DNA of 64,000 nucleotides from Perkinsus olseni (lineage: Eukaryota > Perkinsozoa > Perkinsida > Perkinsidae). The notes beneath the pieces are model-generated. The model did not search any database. It saw nothing but the letters and a program-made list of their open reading frames with translations, and was not told the origin of the DNA. Both the position numbers and the translations under genes were made by a program. Positions 33,186 through 45,300 of the stretch are shown in pieces (within the stretch, counting starts at the first letter, position 1; each line of letters opens with the position of its first letter). Location of the stretch: the NCBI GenBank assembly GCA_013115135.1, contig JABANP010000019.1, positions 124,001-188,000 of the forward strand. Direction: 5' to 3'.

Positions 33186-34527
33186 GAAAGGGCATTCTTG
33201 GGAGTGGAATTCTCCCGAATGTCTCACTCTATCTGTCAGTCTACCACGGGCAAGCTGACTTATTGAGAGAGAATCCGCGGTCTACGGAGCCGTTGGCCGG
33301 CTCAATGCTAGCAGGTGGTTCCGTTAGTGTAGTTCCGGCTGCGTAAACCGCAGCCAGTTGGCAGAAGACAGCTGTAGTGCTCGACATAGCTGAGAGGACA
33401 TATGATGACATATGCTGGCTCAGGATTACACTCAACTATCGACTTGAGTTCCCTAATGGTTAACTCATGTCCGGCGTCAAGCTCGAAACAGCGGGATCCT
33501 GAACACAGTGAAATAATTCACCATGAGCGTCCCGATGCTGGCCTTCGAAGTCTCCGATGAGCCAGCTCTGATTATCTAATTCTTGAGAGTCGTGCTAACA
33601 GCACGGTGCTATCCGCCAGGACGGGGCATTCAGTTTCGCAGACGCTTTTTTGCGCTTGTAGTTTGCGGTTGGTTATATTACGGGACTCCATCAGAAGATG
33701 AATGCGCAATAACTCGAATCTCGCGGCCTGCTAAAGGTAACTCTGGACGCGATTTCGCGTTCTACCCTAGGAGAGTCCCCTACATCAACCTCCTTTCCCG
33801 CCTGGATGAAGCCGCAGCTCTTGACCATAGCACGAAGCATGCAAACAAGAGTGCACGGGGATAGCGCTTCCGGTACAGAGAGTGGAATGTCTAGTCTGCC
33901 CGTCGGGTTCCTGAGCATAGATGCTACATGGGCGCTGTCGCCAACATGATTCCGTATGGGCCACCAACGCAGCTGTTTCGGGACACGCCTGATAGCCATC
34001 TCAAAAGAGTGGGCGGCGATAGCATTAAACTGTGGACTAACTAGTAACCCAAAACTGCAATTGTGAGCCGCTAGGAGGATTTGATCTGACGAGCGGCGCA
34101 GTTGAAAGCCGGTTTAAGCCAATTATGGTAAGAGACGTGCTACCCGAGCATTCCAAAGAATGACGTGTCATTCACAGGTTGTGAATCGAAATCGTCATCA
34201 AGCTCTCGATGAGAATCTGCTTTCAATAAATCTTAATAACTCTATGACTACACGCAGTTCAAACGAATCATGCGCCGACTCTCCGATGAATCATCGAAGG
34301 GTCGCGGATCCCAATGAACTTGAGAGCGTGTAAAGGGCCAAATGCATGTGAACGTACGAACATGCGTCTCGTGGTAGCATAAAAAAGGGAAAGCTTCGAT
34401 CGAAAAACTCAGAAACTTATAGAACGTCAAGAGCTGGAGGAAGAGATGAGATAGAGAAAGCCGAGGCAGACCACCGTGGATCTATTCTCAATCTTCAACA
34501 ACTTATGATGTAGAACAAAAAAGATAC
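33186..34527. other. element interior without a supported gene
   Basis: Short frames (33241-33435 minus, 33583-33864 plus, 33691-33999 minus) overlap each other and carry no motif. I see no clear promoter or terminator. Confidence 0.35.
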
Positions 34528-35424
34528 TCAGCGATGTGTACTGACCCTTTTAAGACGTTCGTAGGGGTACTGTCCGAAAGCGTACAACAACTCGGAAGTA
34601 GCGAACCCTACTGTTATGAAATCTTCATCTTTCATCTTCCCTCTAGCTGACTCTGCGGAAGCAATCCAGCGAGGACAGGCTTGCTTGTAACTGTCGATGA
34701 GATCCTTCACCGTGGCACCACCTGGGACGGGTGTCAGCTCGTAGGGCTCGCCAGGCCCCCTCTCTTTGAGACGGTACGTCTTATAACCAGTGTCACCACC
34801 GCCCTTGCAGCCGAACTTCACACGAGTTCGTCCACTCGGTTCGATTCCGTAATACAATTCCAATCCTACATATCGGTGCTCTGACTCGTATACTCCTGGA
34901 ATCATCCGCAACCACCGACGCTTGAGGACAGTGTATTGACCCAGGAAAATAACCACTGCGTTTCCGTTATCGTCGTTGTAGATGTTGTCGAGATCTTCTC
35001 TTGGTGACAGAGAGAGTTTAGGACATACAGCTTCAATATTCTGGATCCATTCTTGCTGCACCGAGGTCCCGGTGCAGGGCCTTGCTACCGCATGGCTGGT
35101 GTCAAGGTAGACATTAGTCGACTCAGTTTTCTCCCCGAGTCGAAACCAACCATTCTGATATCGATTCCCACCACACTGTACAGTTAGCATACCGTCACCG
35201 CACTTGGTAGCATTGAAGGTAACCTTGACGCGTTCCGGGCCGTCGGACTTATAGACGAAGGTTCCATACTCCACTCGGGGCGGAGTAGGTTGCTTTTGCT
35301 TCTCCGCGGATGGACTAGGGGTAAAAGGCCCATGCTTCGCCGAAGAGGGAGAACAATCACATGGCCCACGGCCATGAGCCGGAAAGGCGACCAAAAAGAG
35401 GGAGGCGACGAGGCGAATTGTCAT
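34528..35424 (-). CDS. predicted secreted protein carried inside the element
   Basis: The minus-strand frame is open for 298 codons from the ATG at 35424. From that start the protein has a clean signal peptide (MTIRLVASLFLVAFPAHGRG) and then a Pro/Ser-rich linker. Next comes a Cys-containing extracellular-type region (FNATKCGDGMLTVQCGG, TYRLKERGPGEPYELTPV). An upstream in-frame start at 35514 would add 30 residues and bury the signal, so I prefer 35424. No family is recognised. The layout resembles single-exon secreted proteins that are abundant in parasitic protists. Its place inside a transposon suggests it was captured or moved with it. Confidence 0.68.
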   Translation of the reverse strand: MTIRLVASLFLVAFPAHGRGPCDCSPSSAKHGPFTPSPSAEKQKQPTPPRVEYGTFVYKSDGPERVKVTFNATKCGDGMLTVQCGGNRYQNGWFRLGEKTESTNVYLDTSHAVARPCTGTSVQQEWIQNIEAVCPKLSLSPREDLDNIYNDDNGNAVVIFLGQYTVLKRRWLRMIPGVYESEHRYVGLELYYGIEPSGRTRVKFGCKGGGDTGYKTYRLKERGPGEPYELTPVPGGATVKDLIDSYKQACPRWIASAESARGKMKDEDFITVGFATSELLYAFGQYPYERLKRVSTHR

Positions 35425-35945
35425 TATTGAGGTAAAAAGCTTAATCGAGAGGTCCTGCATTATATCTCGGCTCGAACCGACCCTGTCTCCGAACTTTACG
35501 AATTCGGGCTGCAAAATCTCTCCTAGCTGGACCGAAAAGGCAACCGCGAGGCTGCTGCCGATTCTCAGCGTGACGCACTTCGTGACGTACTCCGTGACGT
35601 AATCCCTGACGCGCTCGCAGCATGGAGCCTTATGGCGCTGCTGGGTTGCTCACGTCACCTCTTTCGTGTAACCAACCTTCGGCAGCCCTATATACCATAG
35701 AGAACATAGTCTCCACCAGACTACGTGTGTGGCAAAACTGCCTTCTTCTCTTCACGAGCCATGCAAGATAGACAATGGAAATGAATATAGGTTTCTGGTC
35801 GGACTTCGAGGATATGCTGTCGATATTGAGCATACATTATCGAGAATATTCAGGCAGCTTAAACTGAGTCATACAGTTACCCGGTTTCTTGTAGGAATAG
35901 CGAACTCATCCTTTGGCAGCTTTTCGAGTCTTCCCACTCGCGTCA

Positions 35946-36549
35946 ATGACACTGCTGGGTTGCGTTCTCACTTTGATCCTGTCTTTGGCGATGTCTGTAC
36001 GAAGTGGTACCGGTCCCGCAGGGAAAGACTTCTGTTATTACGCAAAAGCTGGGCTTTGGGGCGAAGAGTTTCGTCTGTCCTTCACTAACTCTTCCCATAT
36101 GGCTTACAGAGTTACCGAGTTCTTTATCCCTTCGCCTGGCAAGAGCAGGTTCCCCTCGATAATAGTACGAGGTATCCCCTACAAGTACAACGCCACTTCC
36201 GGTATAATCGACGCCGATACTAAAAGCATCGCATATAACATTTTCTATCGTAACGTGAAGTCCTCAGATATGCATAGAATCCAGTACGATGAGTCGGTGG
36301 ATGAAGTAAAGCTGAAGATAAGATATGAACTGGTTCAGCGAAGGAAGTACCGAACATTCCGTCGATGTTACTAGCTGGCCCGGATCTCTATCAGAGGGTA
36401 ACATCGTTTTTATTGGCTTTTCATACATTGGTTCCGACCAATTGCATTACGGAGTAGTACTAAGAGGGAGTTTACTCGAATGGTGCAGTCTCCATAAAAT
36501 ATACGGAATTGAGTTCTTCGGTAGTATGAAGTGGCAAATTTGTAGGTAA
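35946..36549 (+). CDS. predicted secreted protein inside the element (one +1 frame break)
   Basis: From the ATG at 35946 the N-terminus is a strong signal peptide (MTLLGCVLTLILSLAMSV). A globular region follows with TEFFIPSPGKSRFPSIIVRG and DEVKLKIRYELV. The first frame stops at about 36374, but a second frame shifted by +1 near 36330 continues plausibly (SEGSTEHSVDVTSWPGSL, IVFIGFSYIGSDQLHYGVV) to a stop at 36549. Total about 200 residues. No family is recognised. It is transcribed away from the secreted-protein gene at 34528-35424 and about 520 bp from it, so the two could share a promoter region. Confidence 0.55.
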
Positions 36550-38645
36550 CGTTTCGTGCCTCGAACGAAACCATTGATTAAATATAATAGTGTACCTGCG
36601 AGTCCTATTTTTAGAATCCTGTTGAGAATCTTCCAGATGTCACAGTAAGAACTCTCGTGAGTGGACGAGAACAATTCGTGACTGAACGATGATACAATCA
36701 GAACGATAACTTGAGTGTTCGGGTGGATTTTTCGAGAAGGACATGTTATCAGCCTCCAAGCTGAGAAGCAAGAGGATAGTGGGGCATCTGAATGTTCTTG
36801 AGTCGGATCTGTGAGGGCGCGAGAACAACGTCTCACTCTCACTGGAAAGTCGAGCGAGAACAGTCGACCAGCCAACCTTCTCCAGTAAACGGCTAACGTC
36901 AGCGTCCGAGACGAAGTTTTGTTCATCCGTTGGCTCTCCACAAAACTCTCTGAGACCCGAAATTTTCAGGTTTTGTCGCAATAAACTTCGGGTTTAATGG
37001 ATGTCAATGTTCGGATGTACAACAACAAAAAACGTGTGATTTTTAGCGGTAGAATTACTCGGGACGCCCAAGTTGCTAAGCCTACCACGCCGTCATAATG
37101 ACGGCCTAGTTCTCCATGGCTCTCGTATCTCCACAACAATGCCGGCTCAGCTAGACACTAGATAATGAACTCAGCTGTGTGATCAGAAACAGTTCGAAGC
37201 CCCACAAGCTGCATGACTTGTTTTCACGATGACATCAGTCTCCCGAAGCCTTCGATGGTCGGATACCTCCATAATCACCAACCATAAGAGCTTCAACTCT
37301 TCTTTCTCGAGTGATATCAATCGCAGTCATCGAAGCAGGACTCAAGGCAAACTCGGGAAATTCCCTTTCCCGGAAATTCTCCCATTTACCAGCTTGGGTG
37401 GACCCTTGGCGGAGAGGCTCTGGCTTAGCAACAATAGGTAGCGGCTCAGCAATCGTGTGCTCCAACATTGGGGATTAGCTTTCGTTGCGGTCAGCCTTCT
37501 GAGACGGTTACTCCCCCTCTCTCTGCGGAGCTTGTCTGCTTGCCGCAAGCGACGCAGCGTCGCTTCCCACTGTGTGAAGCGAGAGCTAGCGAGATTGTGG
37601 TCGGGGTTTTATAGTCCGAAAGACTTTGTTTCTTGGTGCAAAACTCAGATCTCGCCTCGCGGTGCACGTGTCACGGGTGAAGTGCAGCCGGTCCTAAGGT
37701 TACTGTTTTCTTGACCGTCCCCGTCCCTCTCTGTGTCGGTTCTCCAGATCTATTCCTAGGAGGACTTCACCCGTGGAGAGGCACGAACGGATGCCAAAGG
37801 TTTTATTACGATACACTTTGCGTCACGAGATGGGACAAGGTGGGACAGTCTCCCAGGGAGACGATCCCATGGCGGGGAATAAGCTGTGATCCCGTGGGAA
37901 TTACCCACCGGGAATCCTCTGTAGCAGCCGATGTCTCCGCGGGCCGCGGGCCGCGGGAGACAAATGCAAGGGATTGGCTGACCTTTCGCTGCAGCGGGGA
38001 TTCTGCTGCGACCATAGTCTTGACAATCAAGGCGGGTAGCATTAAAACGATCGGTAGCACCCACGGAGGGACTGTGTCCCCTAGGGACAGTCTCCCTTCG
38101 TTTTTTCCTCTGTGCCTTGGAATTTGTTCATGTAGCGCAATGTGCTTCGCATTCTACCCAATATCACATGCTGAGCATCTCGGACCGTGTTTCACGGTGC
38201 CAACCTGCGTGTTTTTTGTGAGCGCCTGGAGTTCTGACCATGAGCCTTGGATTTCCGAATTTGCCAAAGACGGAGACAACCTTACGACACCGTTTCCGCA
38301 GTAGACCCTTCTCCTGTCCCGTTGGATGAAGACAGCACAACATCCCAGAGCGCCTTGCGACTAGTCGGGGAGTTCCAACGGCGATTTTTTAAAGTTAAAT
38401 TCGAAATGCATCTCTAGGATGAACGCGGAATTTGATTCAGACATTTACTTAGATAATGCCAGAAAGTGTAAGCACGTCAAACGGTTCAGTTTTCCTGCGC
38501 GCTCGAGCTTGCGTGCGAGTAGCGGGGATATCGATTCCGCTGTGGATTTGTCTTCTCTCGTGGTTCTCCCAAGTTGGACTTAATTTTTCACCGACGTTCA
38601 TTGGGTGGTCCTACACATCATTTACCTCAGTCGATAAAATTTTCA
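36550..38645. other. element interior, no supported gene
   Basis: The stretch holds overlapping frames of 60-200 codons. The longest (37711-38304, plus) starts at TTG and spans short inverted repeats such as GGGACAGTCTCCC/GGGAGACGATCCC and GGGCCGCGGGCCGCGG. I read it as repeat-derived non-coding sequence. Confidence 0.35.
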
Positions 38646-39472
38646 ATGGCCCCGACTATCAGATTCCGTCCTGGAAACCGCCGCTTCATCGGGCTCCAAG
38701 GCATACTTTTGCTGTCGGTCTTCATGGTGCATCGCACCACTTGCCAAGTGGTGAACGCTGATGAACCTTCGCAAGTTGTTACGGCTGACTATCCTAAGGG
38801 TTGCAAACGTGGTCCCGGTCCGGGAAAGGGTTCCGTTCTCCTGACCCCGGCGCCCGGCTTGCCCCCCTGCCACCCCTGCCACCTCATACGAACGAGGGTA
38901 CCTGCATCTACATTATGAAGGGTGTTAACGAGCAGGAGACGGTTGGGATGAGCATTCAAACCAACGACGAATCCCCCGGGGCAGTCGACAACTCTTGCAT
39001 TTTACCGAAAGGGGGATCTGACACCATGGTGATAGAGCTAAATATAGTTGGTGACGATGCCACTGTGAAGGCTGATGGAGGGGTTCGCCTGTTTCTTAGA
39101 TCTGATGTATTGACTACGTGGAATCTAGCCCCGACGATGACGACGTTTGCTAACCCGAGTGGCCCATCCGATGTCAAAATCATGTCCAAGACCTTTACCA
39201 ACTTCCCCAACGGGCAAGTTGCATCTTCGGGCTTTTATGATATCGAGGGCGCCGCTGACCAAGATAAGCTGGATCTCGAGGCCACTGTGACTCCCCCTAC
39301 GAACTCCCAGGATGTAAAATTGGAAATCAATCAAAAATTGTCGTTCCAGAGGGTCCCGGGAGGCTGGAGTTTCGACGCGCACATCGAGCAGAAAGGTGAC
39401 TTCCCAGATGGACGCATCAGGAGACAGTTGCACCGGTTCGACACTCTGGCAGGTGATGTCTTGTTCGGCTGA
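38646..39472 (+). CDS. predicted secreted protein inside the element (frame break in a C run)
   Basis: The ATG at 38646 begins a basic N-terminus with a hydrophobic core (IGLQGILLLSVFMVHRTTC), likely a signal peptide or signal anchor. The frame ends early. A second frame continues from a run of six C at 38862-38867 and would be continuous if the run had one more C. The combined product then reads through a Pro/Leu linker into a beta-rich region (VNEQETVGMSIQTNDESPG, FANPSGPSDVKIMSKTF, KLEINQKLSFQRVPGGWSF) of about 195 residues, ending at 39472. A homopolymer length error is the simplest explanation. No family is recognised. Confidence 0.58.
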
Positions 39473-39501
39473 TGTCTGTGCCATTGGCGGGTTGTTTCCG
39501 G

Positions 39502-39858
39502 CAAAATTGGTCTAATCTATGCAAGCTTATCTAATCTATGCAAATCATACAAATCCAAGCCAACCCCTCAAATCTAAGCAATACTTGTTAATCTATGCAA
39601 TAAACTGCGTCGTCTAAGCCATGCATCTAATGCTTAGATTAGGCGAGCGAGCGAAGCGAGCTCGCAAGAAAATAATCAGAGGGTTGTGTCTGTTGAACGT
39701 CATACACTTTCCAGGGTGGCAGGAATGTTGTACTGTGTAATATACAGATACGGTCATGCATCAGGAGTCCTGATAAATGTGAATGCGTGCTTTACCATCG
39801 GTGTACTGTACAAAGCTCGTTGTTCCTTCATCCTGATAGTTTCAAGTTTGAGGTTTCT
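39502..39858 (+). repeat. element left-end repeat, internal copy
   Basis: This is a near-identical second copy of 32829-33185 in the same orientation, 6,673 bp inside the element. The flank before it (GTTGTTTCCGG) does not match either side of the element's right end, so I see no separate target duplication for it. It may mark an older, smaller element or an internal duplication. Confidence 0.88.
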
Positions 39859-40850
39859 ACAACCGTGGCTGAGCAACAGCCTCTGATGGAGACTCTCGGT
39901 GGACAAATTCAAGGTATACGTGGTGTACGTGCTGAGTACGTCATGCCACCTTTAACGTTTCCGCTGCGGTACTCCGACTCCCAAGTTGAGAGGGAGGGTT
40001 GGATTCCATCCATCGAACTTACTTCTTTGCAAGTGACATTGAAACGCTTGTCGGGTCGATTAGTTGGCTTCTCTGGGGGCCCCAGACTGGGGCTAGCGGA
40101 GACCGCCACGAGTGTACTCCGTTGTGCATCCAGACAGTATAACTGGCTTTACATGAAAGCTCTATTTCGCTAGGCAGCACGGGGTGAGCGTCGGTTTCAA
40201 GACGACACCTTACCAATACTTTGAACCCGAGGGACCCTGATTCAGGACACGAACCACGGTCTACAAATTTCAAACGAATGCCTTAGGCAATCCGTTATAT
40301 GTGGCTGGAACGCGAGTTGAGAAACTAGCAATAGTTAGTCGAATACAAGTTGCGCTCACAGCAGCCACCGAATCGATCGCCGTGGCGCGCGCTTGTCTCC
40401 TACTGCGCATGTTCAATGGATAGTTCGGCTGCAGCAAGCGATGATTGGGAATCTGAAATGGGGATCATGCAGTGGGAGATGCTCTTCTGGAATACGTTGA
40501 CAAGTATGGCCACGGACGTCGGCGTACGCCTTACGCATCCTGCACTCGCGACTTACGGTTCTTTCAGGATATCATGGACCATGATTCATGGTGTTATTGC
40601 TGTGGTTATTGCCGTACTTCCAGTGGATTGTAGTAAGGGGGAACCACTTCCCGAGGGCGTAGTTACTACGCCGTAGTAATGGAGAGATTGCTGGCCATCA
40701 TGGAAGGGATTGGCGCTTCGCTATTTCGCAACTATAATACCTGTGTGGCTTATGATAAGCCGCTTATCCTCTTCCGGGTTGGGGTGTCCAAGGATTAGAA
40801 CTTCTAATTTAGAACCATGTAACAATTCTTCTGATGGTTCGAGCTTGACC
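39859..40850. other. element interior with uncertain open frames
   Basis: A plus-strand frame at 39787-40173 and another at 40350-40676 are open. The second, from an ATG at about 40416 (MDSSAAASDDWESEMG), has a hydrophobic segment IHGVIAVVIAVLPV. Neither has a recognised domain. Small palindromes such as GGCTTATGATAAGCC lie near 40747. Confidence 0.3.
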
Positions 40851-42000
40851 TGTCGTCTCTGGAATAGTGTTAGGCCACTACGGAGCGTCTAACCTTCCTT
40901 CTGGCGACCTGAGTCTGACCTCTTCACGGAGTCAGACCTGTCGTCTCTGGGATAGTGTTAGGCCACTACGGAGCGTCTAACCTTCCTTCTGGCGACCTGA
41001 GTCTGACCTCTTCACTGAGTCTAACCTGTCGTCTCTGGGATAGTGTTAGGCCACTACGGAGCGTCTAACCTTCCTTCTGGCGACCTGAGTCTGACCTCTT
41101 CACTGAGTCAGACCTGTCGTCTCTGGGATAGTGTTAGGCCACTACGGAGCGTCTAACCTTCCTTCTGGCGACCTGAGTCTGACCTCTTCACTGAGTCAGA
41201 CCTGTCGTCTCTGGGATAGTGTTAGGCCACTACGGAGCGTCTAACCTTCCTTCTGGCGACCTGAGTCTGACCTCTTCACGGAGTCTAACCTGTCGTCTCT
41301 GGGATAGTGTTAGGCCACTACGGAGCGTCCAACCTTCCTTCTGGTGACCTGAGTCTGACCTCTTCACTGAGTCAGACCTGTCGTCTCTGGGATAGTGTTA
41401 GGCCACTACGGAGCGTCTAACCTTCCTTCTGGCGACCTGAGTCTGACCTCTTCACTGAGTCTAACCTGTCGTCTCTGGGATAGTGTTAGGCCACTACGGA
41501 GCGTCCAACCTTCCTTCTGGCGACCTGAGTCTGACCTCTTCACTGAGTCAGACCTGTCGTCTCTGGGATAGTGTTAGGCCACTACGGAGCGTCTAACCTT
41601 CCTTCTGGCGACCTGAGTCTGACCTCTTCACTGAGTCAGACCTGTCGTCTCTGGGATAGTGTTAGGCCACTACGGAGCGTCTAACCTTCCTTCTGGCGAC
41701 CTGAGTCTGACTTCTTCACTGAGTCAGACCTGTCGTCTCTGGGATAGTGTTAGGCCACTACGGAGCGTCTAACCTTCCTTCTGGCGACCTGAGTCTGACC
41801 TCTTCACTGAGTCAGACCTGTCGTCTCTGGGATAGTGTTAGGCCACTACGGAGCGTCTAACCTTCCTTCTGGCGACCTGAGTCTGACTTCTTCACTGAGT
41901 CAGACCTGTCGTCTCTGGGATAGTGTTAGGCCACTACGGAGCGTCTAACCTTCCTTCTGGCGACCTGAGTCTGACCTCTTCACGGAGTCTAACCTGTCGT
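40851..42000. repeat. tandem satellite, 13 copies of an 88-bp unit
   Basis: The phrase TGTCGTCTCTGG recurs every 88 bp, for example at 40851, 40939 and 41027; the last, truncated occurrence is at 41995, giving 13 periods. Units differ at few sites, mostly CACTGAGTCAGACC against CACGGAGTCTAACC. Each unit contains inverted motifs (GTTAGGCCACTACGGAGCGTCTAAC and CTGAGTCTGACC/GAGTCAGACC), so transcripts could fold. No reading frame stays open across the array. Confidence 0.95.
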
Positions 42001-42352
42001 CTCAATTTTCCGGTTGTCTATCTCACTTTGCTTCTCAGATTCATCAACCTAATCGATCATATGACTGTCTAACTGTAGAGGACACGCATGAATCACGCAA
42101 AAGGACTGAGGCCCTCAGTCACTGACTCTGCCCTGGGCATAGTGATTGTTTCCATGCCTTCTGGCTGAGGTTTTGTAGTCATCGTCAATCGGGAGGAGGG
42201 GCCGCGACCATATGAGGTGGGGCGCTCTGGGCGCCGCGCCCACCGTGGAGGTTACCCTATGGATGCAAAGGAGGACTCCTCGTTTGGGTCTATGTGGACT
42301 ATAGGTTTCAGAGCTGTGTAGCAGAGCCTGGTATATTATCAGTCATAATATT

Positions 42353-45300
42353 ATGGTTAAGAAAACGTCGTCTGCAATGCGTCGGGAGCGGGCCAGGAAG
42401 ACGAGAAACCGATTGTATGAGGCAGGGGTCGAGGGACGGAGGGGCAATTGACATCTGCTGAGCCTCAGCGGGCCCTCAGCAGCTGAGGTGGTATTTGTGG
42501 TTTCTATATCTCCTTGCCGTTGTTCATACGGAATTATAATACTCCTCAGGAGCAAATAACAGAAATTGCCGCTTCAAGGGATCGTGCGCAGGCGGGGGCC
42601 GCGGAAGCCCAGGGACAATTGAAATCGGCTGAGGTGGTATGGGTGATTTCTATATCTCCTCGGGGCGTTGTTCGTACGGAATTATCATACTTCTCAGGAG
42701 CAAATCACAGAACTAACTTTGTCGAGAGATCGTGCGAAGGCGGAGGCCGCGGAAGCCCAGAGACAATTGAAATCTGCTGAGGTGGTATTTGTGGTTTCTA
42801 CATTTCCTCGAGGCGTTGTTCATACGGAATTATAATACTTCTCAGGAGCAAATCACAGAACTTACCGCTTCAAGAGACCGTGCGCAGGCGGAGGCCGCGG
42901 AAGCCAAGGGACAATTGAAGCCTGCTGAGGTGGTATTTGTGGTTTCTATATCTCCTTGCCGTTGTTTATACGGAATTATAATACTTCTCAGGAGCGAATC
43001 ACAGAACTTACCGCTTCAAGGGATCGTGCGCAGGCGGAGGCCGCGGAAGCCAAGGGACGATTGAAGTCTGCTGAGGTGGTATTTGTGGTTTCTATATCTC
43101 CTTGCCGTTGTTTATACGGAATTATAATACTTCTCAGGAGCAAATCACAGAACTTACCGCTTCAAGGGATCGTGCGCAGGCGGAGGCCGCGGAAGCCCAT
43201 GGACAATTGAAATCTGCTGAGGTGGTATGAGTGATCTCTATATCTCCTCGGGGCGTTGTTCGTACGGAATTATCATACTTCTCAGGAGCAAATCGCAGAA
43301 CTAACTTCGTCGAGAGATCGTGCGCAGGCGGAGGCAGCGGAAGCCCAGGGACAATTGAAATCTGCTGAGGTGGTATTTGTGGTTTCTATATTTCCTCGAG
43401 GCGTTGTTCATACGGAATTATAATACTTCTCAGGAGCAAATCACAGAACTTACCGCTTCAGGAGACCGTGCGCAGGCGGAGGCCGCGGAAGCCAAGGGAC
43501 AATTGAAATCGGCTGAGGTGGTATGGGTGATTTCTATATCTCCTCGGGGCGTTGTTCGTACGGAATTATCATACTTCTCAGGAGCAAATCGCAGAACTAA
43601 CTTCGTCGAGAGATCGTGCGCAGGCGGGGGCCGCGGAAGCCCAGGGACAATTGAAATCTGCTGAGGTGGTATTTGTGGTTTCTACATTTCCTCGAGGCGT
43701 TGTTCATACGGAATTATAATACTTCTCAGGAGCAAATCACAGAACTTACCGCTTCAAGAGACCGTGCGCAGGCGGAGGCCGCGGAAGCCAAGGGACAATT
43801 GAAGTCTGCTGAGGTGGTATTTGTGGTTTCTATATCTCCTTGCCGTTGTTCATACGGAATTATAATACTTCTCAGGAGCGAATCACAGAACTTACCGCTT
43901 CAAGGGATCATGCGCAGGCGGAGGCCGCGGAAGCGAAAGAACAATTGAAATCTGCTGAGGTGGTATTTGTGGTTTCTATATCTCCTCGAGGCATTGTAAC
44001 AACGCCGTTGTTCATACGGAAGTTCCGTAACGGAACACTTATGTAATGTCATAATCATATCTAATTAACTAGGCCTTCGTAACGAAAAAAGCGGAGCTCG
44101 GCACAAAGTCGCGGGTTCGAACCCCAGCCCGGGCTTTTTTTCCGTATTTTTTCGGGTTCATCTACAACGGTCCACGACGGTTTTGCTCGGTAGAACCGGG
44201 ATAATGGCGATTTCGTATTTTTTATAGAATACACAAACCGCGAGCTTTCGAATGGTATGTGTCTCGCGAGTTGAATCGACATGGTCGCGGAGAAATAATT
44301 TGAACGAACGAACGAACGAACGCACAAAAAAGCGCAGAAGTGACAGTATATGCTCCGCTCGCTTCGCTCGCTCCGCAGTTAAGTTAATTTAACTCAATAT
44401 CCCCACCGTATATCAGGAACAGCAAGAACGTGCAGAGAATGAAACTAAGACGATCATGGATGATCTGCAGAAAACGAGAGTAGGCTTCCGTGTGCTATCA
44501 TGCAATTGTCACGACCAAATGTCGAGTCGGCAATGTCGTCCAATAGTGCTATTTCAGGCAAGCGCATTCGAGAAAATCAATGACCTTGAATCTCAAGTAT
44601 CATACCTGAAAGGCCAAGAAGGAGTGAGTCTCCCGTAGATACTACTAACTCAATAGTCGTGCGAAACTAGGGCATCGATATAACACGGCATAGGCGCTCG
44701 TCTTTTCTCAGATGCGTGACGTCGGAATCTCACAGTCGCCCCGCTCTGTTGCGTCAACCCGTATAGTGACGACTCCTAGTTCAACAGAGCTTCCTTCGAA
44801 GTCGTCCGCGACCTTGAGGTCAACTGTGTAAGCCATTGCGTTGGCGATCTGTTCACAATTAAAAGTTTTCTTGGGTAGAGCTTTTTTGTGGATTCTTTCT
44901 GCGTTCAGGCCTTGTTTCCGGTTCTCACCATCGTCTCTGCCCTCCTCGGAGGAAGGACCCTCCTCGACGGCGACCGCGGAAACCCCAGGCGCTGTTAATG
45001 CCAGTCAGAGTACTTCCAAGAAGCGGAAGGTGAGCCAGCGAGTTGGACTCCGAGGCGAGTGCATGGTTCAACTCATCTCATGCACTTCAGGTGGCGGAGG
45101 ACGACGGAATTCCCGGCAAGTCGCCAGAAAGTTTCCCCTCGTCGAAGAAATCGAAGGCAAGTATGTCGATGAACGCCGTTGCGAAGTGGAAGGGCGACGG
45201 AACAGTTGGACTGAAGGTTGAATCAGCTTTCAGCGACGACTGCCACATCCGAGTGGTGGTACACCCTCCTGGCCGACTCAGTAGAACTAACAAGCTTAGC

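Noticed and set aside
37711..38304. 197-codon plus-strand frame in the element
   Set aside because: It starts at TTG, spans several inverted GC-rich repeats and lacks protein-like features; probably non-coding.
44085..44145. tRNA-like T-arm (GCGGGTTCGAACCCC) followed by a T run
   Set aside because: The B-box-like core is present, but the T-stem is imperfect, no matching acceptor stem or D-arm lies at the right distance, and the core is palindromic. It may be a tRNA-derived remnant, but it is not a supportable tRNA gene.
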